Shown piece after piece: positions 36,508-45,300 of a stretch of DNA of 64,000 bases. This DNA comes from JBQLZO01 sp052168315 (lineage in GTDB: Bacteria; Planctomycetota; Phycisphaerae; Phycisphaerales; UBA1924). Within the stretch, counting starts at the first letter, position 1; every line of letters begins with the position of its first letter. The notes beneath the pieces are model-generated. The model worked only from the letters and a program-made list of their open reading frames with translations. It was not told the DNA's origin and searched no databases. A program made the position numbers and the translations under genes. The stretch spans positions 1 to 64,000 of the forward strand of contig JBQLZO010000043.1 in the NCBI GenBank assembly GCA_052168315.1. Direction: 5' to 3'.

Positions 36508-39500
36508 AGTGTAATCGAGCGGCCCCCCGCATCAGACCACGGCCTAAGGAGGGGGCGGACTTGCTCGGGGTTTAGTGTAATCGAGCGGCCCCCCGCATCA
36601 GACCACGGCTCCATGGGTGTTCCATCGGTTTGTTCCTCTAGTGTAATCGAGCGGCCCCCCGCATCAGACCACGGCGCGATCGCCTCGGCGATGGCGACGA
36701 TCTCGAGTGTAATCGAGCGGCCCCCCGCATCAGACCACGGCTGGTCGTGGTGTTGTCGGCCATTGGTGGCTAGTGTAATCGAGCGGCCCCCCGCATCAGA
36801 CCACGGCGCGGTCGCGGTCGTCGTCGCGGTGGTTGTAGTGTAATCGAGCGGCCCCCCGCATCAGACCACGGCGCTGGGCCAAGGAGTGCGGCGTCTCGTC
36901 GGCAGTGTAATCGAGCGGCCCCCCGCATCAGACCACGGCTCCTTTCGAGAAGAGGTGCTCGGTCCACCGAGTGTAATCGAGCGGCCCCCCGCATCAGACC
37001 ACGGCGACGGCGTGCTCCGTGCGACGCTCGCGACAGTGTAATCGAGCGGCCCCCCGCATCAGACCACGGCGGTCGAGCCGGGCGGTGTTGAGGATGTCGA
37101 TAGTGTAATCGAGCGGCCCCCCGCATCAGACCACGGCACGAAGTACCGCTTGGCCGAATACTCTCACAGTGTAATCGAGCGGCCCCCCGCATCAGACCAC
37201 GGCATGTCGCTCTCCGCCTCGTGGCCCGTCGCCAGTGTAATCGAGCGGCCCCCCGCATCAGACCACGGCTTCGGGATCTCACGGGGCGATGGGGCCGCCA
37301 GTGTAATCGAGCGGCCCCCCGCATCAGACCACGGCGCGGCTTTGACCGGGTACGCGTCGGAAGAAGTGTAATCGAGCGGCCCCCCGCATCAGACCACGGC
37401 ATGTGGCTCTCCGTCTCGTCGCCCGCCGCCAGTGTAATCGAGCGGCCCCCCGCATCAGACCACGGCCCGGTCGTCGCGGCCTGGAACACGCCGGTCAGTG
37501 TAATCGAGCGGCCCCCCGCATCAGACCACGGCGTGCAGCTGCACCTCGTCGCCGCTCGCAACAGTGTAATCGAGCGGCCCCCCGCATCAGACCACGGCTT
37601 CTGGATCGAAGCGGTCATGGGGCTGCGCAGTGTAATCGAGCGGCCCCCCGCATCAGACCACGGCCATGATCGGCGCGAACGAGAACGAGCAGCCAGTGTA
37701 ATCGAGCGGCCCCCCGCATCAGACCACGGCAGCCGCTGTGGGGGACCGAGGCCGAGCGGGAGTGTAATCGAGCGGCCCCCCGCATCAGACCACGGCACGA
37801 GTCGATGCCGCACAAGTCGCTCCAGCAGTGTAATCGAGCGGCCCCCCGCATCAGACCACGGCCCGATTCAATGAGTGGGCAGACGGCGATGTAGTGTAAT
37901 CGAGCGGCCCCCCGCATCAGACCACGGCGTGTGTCGGGAAACCGGCGCACCGCGATTCAGTGTAATCGAGCGGCCCCCCGCATCAGACCACGGCACCCGA
38001 AAGCGTGCGGTGATGCTCATCCCTAGTGTAATCGAGCGGCCCCCCGCATCAGACCACGGCGGGCGGTCGCAGTACTTCTTCGCCGACGATAGTGTAATCG
38101 AGCGGCCCCCCGCATCAGACCACGGCAGGCCGCGGGCACGAAGGTCGAGGCGCTGGAGTGTAATCGAGCGGCCCCCCGCATCAGACCACGGCCTCCCCAA
38201 TGTCTGGCTCGGCGCCAGCGTCAGTGTAATCGAGCGGCCCCCCGCATCAGACCACGGCCGGCGATGAACTCATCGAACTGGGCCAGCCAGTGTAATCGAG
38301 CGGCCCCCCGCATCAGACCACGGCCTCTGCGGAGGGGTTTCGGGTTCGCCCGGCAGTGTAATCGAGCGGCCCCCCGCATCAGACCACGGCGACAGGTCGT
38401 GGTTCGCTCGGCTGGTTGACAGTGTAATCGAGCGGCCCCCCGCATCAGACCACGGCCGGAACGCAGATGACCATCAACTCCGCCGAGTGTAATCGAGCGG
38501 CCCCCCGCATCAGACCACGGCTGTAGGGCCTGTTGGCCCCTGAGCCCCCGTAGTGTAATCGAGCGGCCCCCCGCATCAGACCACGGCTCGATGTGGGTGN
38601 NNNNNNNNNNNNNNNNNNNNNNNNNNNNNNNNNNNNNNNNNNNNNNNNNNNNNNNNNNNNNNNNNNNNNNNNNNNNNNNNNNNNNNNNNNNNNNNNNNNG
38701 ACTGGCGCACGCACCGCAGTGTAATCGAGCGGCCCCCCGCATCAGACCACGGCTCGATGTGGGTGGACTGGCGCACGCACCGCAGTGTAATCGAGCGGCC
38801 CCCCGCATCAGACCACGGCTGGTCCTCCGCAGCCCGGGCCGCGAACGCGAGTGTAATCGAGCGGCCCCCCGCATCAGACCACGGCTCTCGCGTGCAGAGG
38901 CCCACGCCGCGCGAGAGTGTAATCGAGCGGCCCCCCGCATCAGACCACGGCTTGTCGGCGGTGATGTTCCCGCCTGACCCGAGTGTAATCGAGCGGCCCC
39001 CCGCATCAGACCACGGCCAGCGGGTGCCACGCTGATGCTGTTGTGGAAGTGTAATCGAGCGGCCCCCCGCATCAGACCACGGCCGCACTGGCTGGCGGTC
39101 GAGGCACGCATCGAGTGTAATCGAGCGGCCCCCCGCATCAGACCACGGCGGGTAAAGATGCCGCTTCCACGAGTGCGCCAGTGTAATCGAGCGGCCCCCC
39201 GCATCAGACCACGGCGTCGCCGGGTCGATGCACGAGCGCGAGATCAGTGTAATCGAGCGGCCCCCCGCATCAGACCACGGCTGGACCGCGACGCGCTGTT
39301 CGCCGCGTGCGAGTGTAATCGAGCGGCCCCCCGCATCAGACCACGGCCTATATCATGGTGGTTCGCTCCAGCGGATAAGTGTAATCGAGCGGCCCCCCGC
39401 ATCAGACCACGGCTGGTGCCCGCGTGGTGCGTTCGGGGGTGCGAGTGTAATCGAGCGGCCCCCCGCATCAGACCACGGCTCTGAATCACTGCTCGGCGGG

Positions 39501-39677
39501 CGTTCCGTCAGTGTAATCGAGCGGCCCCCCGCATCAGACCACGGCCCTCGACGCGGCTGGTGTTCATCTGGATCGAGTGTAATCGAGCGGCCCCCCGCAT
39601 CAGACCACGGCCGGCCCGGACCAGGTCTCGCGCATCCTCTCAGTGTAATCGAGCGGCCCCCCGCATCAGACCACGGC
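36508..39677 (-). CRISPR. Type II-C CRISPR array, 47 repeats
   Basis: 47 repeats of 36 bases (plus strand AGTGTAATCG ... CCACGGC), apparently all identical, with spacers of 30 bases (a few of 29 or 31), and one 100-N gap inside a spacer. The crRNA sense is inferred to be the minus strand. The tracrRNA anti-repeat pairs with that strand, the minus-strand repeat begins GCCGTGG like other II-C repeats, and it ends in TACACT, a -10-like box where II-C repeats often hold a promoter. The last repeat overlaps the 3' end of the integrase gene. Two adjacent spacers are identical and two others are similar. No degenerate terminal repeat marks the old end. Confidence 0.97.
38600..38699. other. Assembly gap (100 N) inside a spacer
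   Basis: The 12 bases before and 18 bases after the Ns together make exactly one 30-base spacer, identical to the next complete spacer (38754-38783). The true array length across the gap is unknown. Confidence 0.97.
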
Positions 39678-40853
39678 TCGATTTGATTCGTCGTGCGAGC
39701 GTGGGTTGTGGCCGAAGTTGACGACATCTCCCATCGCCTCCGGCACCAGTGCCGCATAGTGCCGCCGGCAGATCTCCGGTGAGTTGCCCATGAGCGTGGA
39801 GATCTGGAAAAGGCTGACTCCCGCCTGGGCGAGTTGGCTGCCGAAGGTGTGGCGGTAGTCGAGGGATGACCATTGGAGTCCGGCGGCTCGGTTGGTCTCG
39901 CGGAGGTCGGCCGAGAAGTTGTCGGGGTGCCAGCGGGTGCCCTGGGGGCTGGGGAAGAGCCAGTTGTGATCGGTGGGCGGCGGGGTCCAGCGGTCGAGGA
40001 TGGATCGCAGGGCGCGGCTGATGGGCACGGCCCGGTTGATCTTGGTCTTGGGCTGCCAGGACTCGGCGTTGATGGTTTTGGCTCGGATGCGGATGAGGCC
40101 GTTGGGGGCGGTGCGGCATGAGCGGTCGAGGTCGTCGACCTGGAGCCAGAGGAGTTCCTCGCGCCGGAGCCCGGCATAGATGAGTGTGGCGACCATCGCG
40201 TGCATCAGCGGGCGGAAGCGGAGGGCGTGGAGCTGCTCATCGATCTGGGCGAGCGTGAGGAAGCGGATCTCCGGGGCGGGCTCGCGGTAGCGCTGGACCT
40301 TGTTGGCGGGGTTGCGCCCGGCGGGCATCTTCACGCGGGTGGAATCGATCGCCCAGTTGAAGACCTTGCAGACGACCTCGCGGTAGCGGTTGGCGGTCTT
40401 GGGCGCGAGGCCGCGGGCCCGGACGCGTTCGGCGATCATGTCGGCGATGGCGGCGGTGGTGATCTCCTCGAAGCAGGCAGCGCAGATGGGGTGGAGCTTG
40501 CGTCGGCGATCGTCCGGGCAGCGGAGATCCCGGCAGCGGCGGGCTCGATCGGTGGTGAGTTCGAGGGCGGGGCAGCACTCGCCGAACGCTTCGCGGAGGA
40601 AGGAGAGGTCCCGGCGCCAGGATCGTTCTGGGCGGTGGGCCTTCATGTGCTCGATGTAGGCCGCGATGACCTCGCCGATGGGCGTGCGGGTGGGGAGTGG
40701 GCAGTCGTCGCCTCGGTAGCGGGCGGACTCGAACTGGCGGAGTTTCTCTTTCGCGATTTGCTGCGAGTCGGTGCCGACTGCTTTGCGGCGGACCTTGCCG
40801 CCCTCGCACCACTGGATGGAGAAGAACTTTCCTCGCTTGATCAGGCTTGCCAC
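39666..40853 (-). CDS. int: Tyrosine recombinase (element integrase)
   Basis: Site-specific recombinase of 395 residues for integration at tRNA-fMet. Catalytic domain: R230 in YAGLRREELLWL, a Lys in WQPKTKINRAVP, the R-H box LDYRHTFGSQLAQAGVSLFQ, and nucleophile Y366 in ICRRHYAALV. The N-terminal core-binding domain has an unusual Cys-rich insertion (C93, C94, C107, C112, C124, C127), probably zinc-binding. The start is GTG 40853 with GGAGG upstream. The final residues AVV and the stop codon lie inside the last CRISPR repeat. It is transcribed from beside the tRNA toward the array, the same direction as the predicted pre-crRNA. Confidence 0.95.
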   Translation of the reverse strand: MASLIKRGKFFSIQWCEGGKVRRKAVGTDSQQIAKEKLRQFESARYRGDDCPLPTRTPIGEVIAAYIEHMKAHRPERSWRRDLSFLREAFGECCPALELTTDRARRCRDLRCPDDRRRKLHPICAACFEEITTAAIADMIAERVRARGLAPKTANRYREVVCKVFNWAIDSTRVKMPAGRNPANKVQRYREPAPEIRFLTLAQIDEQLHALRFRPLMHAMVATLIYAGLRREELLWLQVDDLDRSCRTAPNGLIRIRAKTINAESWQPKTKINRAVPISRALRSILDRWTPPPTDHNWLFPSPQGTRWHPDNFSADLRETNRAAGLQWSSLDYRHTFGSQLAQAGVSLFQISTLMGNSPEICRRHYAALVPEAMGDVVNFGHNPRSHDESNRAVV

Positions 40854-40912
40854 GCTCGACCTCCGGGGTGTGTTTCCCGGTTGGGCGAGTCCTGGTGCGT
40901 CCGAGGCCCTGT

Positions 40913-40928
40913 GTACAGATTTGTGTAC
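40913..40928. promoter_or_regulatory. Inverted repeat upstream of int
   Basis: GTACA-N6-TGTAC, 60 bases before the integrase start and between int and the att repeat. Likely an operator or an Xis/Int binding site. Confidence 0.5.
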
Positions 40929-40949
40929 CGGGGGCGATTTCGGGGCATG

Positions 40950-40980
40950 AAAAAAGGACTCGCGGAGTACGCAAGTCCTT
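40950..40980 (-). terminator. Intrinsic terminator downstream of tRNA-fMet
   Basis: Minus strand: a perfect 7-bp stem AAGGACT / AGTCCTT with a 13-base loop is followed by a run of Ts. It lies 14 bases after the tRNA 3' end and inside the element, so the element supplies the terminator for the host tRNA gene. Confidence 0.75.
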
Positions 40981-40990
40981 AGTCATCAAC

Positions 40991-41066
<76 letters not shown>

Positions 41067-42303
41067 GTCAGGTCGGGACTCTATGCGGGTTCGGATGGTT
41101 CGGCAATGGGTTGGAGGTGGGGGAGTGCGAATTGGTTGGTGCGGTGATGAGGCGGGGGGAGGGTGTGGGGGAGGGGGGCTGCGGGGGAGTAGAGCGGTGG
41201 GGCGGGAGAGCAGCGGAGCAGCGGAGCAGCAGAGCAGCAGAGCAGCAGAACAGCAGAGCAGCAGAGGAGCGGAGCAGGAGAGCAGGAGAGCGGAAGAACA
41301 ACAGAGCGGGGGAGCAGGGGAGCAGGAGTGCGGCGGAACGGTGGGGTTGCAGGACAGCGGAGGAGTGGGGCGGGGGGCTTGGGGGAGTGGGGTTGAAGAG
41401 GGATGCGAGGGGAGCGGTCGCGAGGCAGATAGTGCAGGAACACAGCGGAGGGCGCGCGCGGTGCGGCTTGTGAGCTGCAGCGATGGGGAGTGGCGGATTG
41501 GCAGGATGGCGGAGTGGAAGGGCGGCGGGGAGATGGCTCGGCGTTGGGGCTTGGGTTGGATCTTGTCTTGGTTCCGGTCTTGGTTCTGGGTTGGGACTTG
41601 GTTTCGCTTTCGGAGCGTGGGGCATTGGTGGGGGTGTGGTCTGGGGTTGGTTGGCCGGATTTGGGCGGCGGGGGGCGTGGTGGCGGGGGGCATTTCCGGA
41701 ACCTGGCGTGGGATTCGGGCCCAATGACATTGGGGTGGTGGGATTGCGTATGCCCCCCGGGTGTGGGGAAGGCGGAAGGCGGGGACTTGTGGAGGGAGGC
41801 GAGGAGGGAGGCGGCGTGTTTGTTGGCGGTTGGACGGTGGTTCTTGAAGGGGAGGCCGTGGTCGGATGTGTCTCCAAGCCCTTGGTTTCACTGAAATTAG
41901 GCGAGTTTGTTCGGGTGTGGTCCTCGGCCATCCGCGACGCCCATGGCGGAGTTCCTGTATCATTGAAGCGGCGGACCCCGAGTGGGTGTCGCTGCAACCG
42001 TGATGCGGGTTGATCGGGTGGTATTCGGTTGCGCGTGTCTCGTGCGATCGGGGTGGTTTGGGGGATCGTTGGTGGGGGGGAGTGCTGGTGGGTCGGTTCG
42101 TCGCGGGCGCCTCTGCGGGTGTTCGTGGGCTTGTGATGGAGCGTGGCGCTGCGGGTGTTGAGCCGGCGGCGTATACAGGGGCCGATGGCGGCATCGGTGT
42201 TCCATCGCACGCCCGTTTGCGCGGGTGGTGAGAGAACGCATCGAGAGATCGTCTGGTCCGAATCGCCTGGTGCGAATCGGACAGTGCAAGGAGCGATTGC
42301 CCT
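41067..42303. other. Long low-complexity intergenic region
   Basis: About 1.2 kb between the tRNA and the giant secreted-protein gene. It contains an octamer repeat tract (41209-41368) and a TTGG-rich patch near 41545-41605 with tandem 12-mers of the form GTCTTGGTTC. An imperfect hairpin is built from GTCCGAATCG and CGAATCGGAC just before the next gene. Frames across it have no family signatures and unstable composition. The promoter for the giant gene should lie in its right part. Confidence 0.5.
41209..41368. repeat. Degenerate octamer tandem repeat
   Basis: About 20 in-phase 8-base units based on AGCAGCAG (AGCAGCGG, AACAGCAG, AGCAGGAG and similar). The first eleven or so are well conserved and the rest decay. 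The 8-base period would shift the reading frame, so it is not protein repeat DNA. Confidence 0.8.
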
Positions 42304-45300
42304 ATGGATTTTGCCCGTACACGCGCGCTGCTCGCGGCCTCGTTCCTGATCGCGTGCGCCGGTTCGGCGTCACCGGTTTACGGAGACCGCCCCGGTGTCG
42401 ATCCGACCGGCCCGACGCCGAGGCCTACGCCTGTTCCCACGCCGGGCGAGACGCCCAAGCCTGAGCGTCCGTTCGGGGATCCGATCGAGGTGCAGCCGGC
42501 GGTGCTGAGCAGCGTGACGGTGTTCCGGCCGCGGATTCCTGTGGGTCCACCGCCGACGATTGTGACGCCCGGCACTCAGATCACCCTTCGGTGGAGCTTC
42601 GTGCCCGACGATGGGCCCGATGGACAGGACAGCCGCGGGCTTGATGGCAATGGTCTTCCGGTTCCGGCGGGCGAGGGCGGCGACATCGTTCTGGAGGCGG
42701 GGATTCCGGGCATCGGGCCATTGAGCGGCGACCCGGCGGACTACCTCGATCCGACGATCTTTACGGATGTGTTCAACGAGCAGGGGGCGGTTCCTTCGAG
42801 CCTGTTCGCGACGCTGGATGGTCAGCTTGGTCGGACGGCGTGGGTTCGCGCGTTCATCCGGTCATTCGATCGGTGGGAGCGGATCTCCGGGATCAGCTTC
42901 GAGATGATCGATCAGGGTGCGAATGTGGAGGGGCTGACGACGGTCCAGGCGGCGTGGGAGCAGCCGGACCAGGTGCAGGGCGATGCGGGCGATCCGTGGT
43001 CGAGCGTTGAGGGCGATGGCTATCTCGACGGGTACTACGCGCCGCAGAGCGAGCTTCAGCTTCAGGCGCCCGGATACAACGGGAACAGCAGCAACGATCC
43101 GATGGCGATGCCGCCGAACCCGCCGAGCACGGAGACGAACACGGATGTGGGCGATATCCGCATCGGCATGCGGTCGATGGACGGCCCGGTTGAGCCGGAC
43201 GGCGTGAGCGGGACGCGGCTTTATTATGTGTTCCCGTTCGATGCGGACGGCGCGACGGACATGCTGCAGGGCGAGGGGCGTGCGCAGGATGGCAACATCG
43301 TGTTCGACGCGGACGAGGCTTGGAACAGCCCGTTCACGCCGAACCTGCTTGAGATCGCGGCGATGCGTGCGATCGGCGAGGCGATCGGCCTGCCGGCGAC
43401 CTGCCCGATCTACACCTTCGCGGCGGCCCAGAACCAGCCGCTGCTGCAGGGCTCGGTGATGGAGCTTCAGGAGGGCAGCTTCGCGCCGGATCTCCCGATC
43501 CGCCCGTTCCCCTCTTTCAACTTCCTCGACCTGCAGCAGGATGACATCCGGGCGATGAACTACGCGTTCGGTGATCCGAACGAGAACAACAACAGCTTCA
43601 CGGACGCCTCGACGCTGAACCTTCAGGAGGAGTTCGATCCGGTGACGGGCGAGCTGATCGGGGTTCAGTTCTTCGATGCCTCCCAGGTCGACCCGTTCCG
43701 CCCGCCGACCTCGCGTGACACCGGTGTGCTGACGAACACGCTGCAGAATCGGGCGATCGTGGTGCGGAACTTCGGTCAGCCGTTCCCGCCGCCGGATGAC
43801 TCGCTCGAGGTGATCCGCGACCGCGACTTCTACCGCCTCGTGATTCCGCTGACGATCCCGCCGACCTCTGAGATGACGCTGACGGTTCGGCCGGTCGGCT
43901 CGCCGTACTTCTCGGTGGGCTTCACGGAGGTCGATCCGACGGTGTTCCGGTGCGACTGCGACTTCGATCCGAACACGATGACGCCGCCGTGCGATCCGAA
44001 CGATCCGACGCAGGTTGTCGACGCCCAGAACCTGGACAACCTTCGGTTTGTCGTGCTCCGTCTGAACCCGATCACGGGCGAGCTCTTCGATGTGCTGGCG
44101 AGCCAGGAGGATCCGATCCCGCTGGGCACGCCGATCGATGATCTGACGCTCCAGAACGCGACGCGCGGTGGCGGGGCCGAGTCGGCGACCTTCTTCGTGA
44201 TTCCCGGCGAGTACTTCGTGGTCGTGTTCGGCGAGGACACCTTCGGCACGGTCGGGAGCGCGATCGAGGGCCAGGGTGTTCAGCGTTACGAGATGACGAT
44301 CGATGTCGAGGTTCCGCCGGTGGGCGACAACCCGAACTTCTCGTTCGCGACCGCGATCGACGGCGACCCGTCGATCGGCGCGGGCGGCATCGGCCGGGTT
44401 GCGATGACCGAGGCGCCGTCGGAGATCGGCGGGCCGTTCACGGGCGCCAACGCTCGGATCGCGATGATCGGCGCGGAGCTGGCGTTCGGCGATCACGCGG
44501 TGTTCGCGGATGTTCCCGTCCGCCAGGTGCGTGTGGATTCGGGCGCGAACGCGAGTTCGTCGGGGATCGCATCGGCGCCGACGCTGACGCTGGCGGCCTC
44601 GGGCGGTGCTCCGGTTCCGGATGAGGGCTTCGACGGCGTGGCCAAGCCGGCCGAGATGGTTTCGGTGTCCGTCGGACGCATCGACCAGGGCAACCCGGAC
44701 GGCGAGTTCCCGGTTTCGCTGCCGGCGGTGTACCTGGGTCTGTTCGGCATGTTCGACGAGGCGATCCGCGCGGAGTACGGCGTGGAAGAGGCCCCGACGA
44801 TCATCGTGAACACCTACCGCGTTCCCTCGGCGGACCGTGCGGCGAACCAGCCGACGGCTCTTGCGTTCGAGGCCGCGGCGCACATGAACAATGTTCTGAT
44901 CATCTCGGCGGCCGGGGAGCAGGGTGCTGCGGACTCTGACACGCAGACCTGCCAGGCCGGCGGGAACCCGGAGCAGCCTGGTGGTCGTTTCCGCGGTTCG
45001 CGGACGGTGACCTCGCCCGCATCGGCGTTCAATGTGATGACGATCGGCGCGACGGGCGGTCGCACGGTGCAGCCTTCGGGCGCGCCTGGGATCCCGTTCG
45101 CCGCTCTGGTTTCGGACCGTTCTTCGAAGGGTCCCGTCGACGCGGTGACCGGCGCCGGGCTGCAGTTGAATATCCGGCCGGGCGTCGATCTGGTTGCGCC
45201 GGGCTGGGCCTCGGTGCTGAATGATCCTGTCCCCATCGATCCTCAGACCGGCGAGCCGGATCCGTGCCTGTGGTTCGGCAACCGGCAGAACACCCTGCTG

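Noticed and set aside
36613..39686. Repetitive protein frames reading VIERPPASDHG or CNRAAPRIRPR
   Set aside because: They are translations of CRISPR repeats with spacers, not repeat proteins.
41209..41368. A second CRISPR array
   Set aside because: The units are 8 bases with no unique spacers; it is a tandem octamer repeat.
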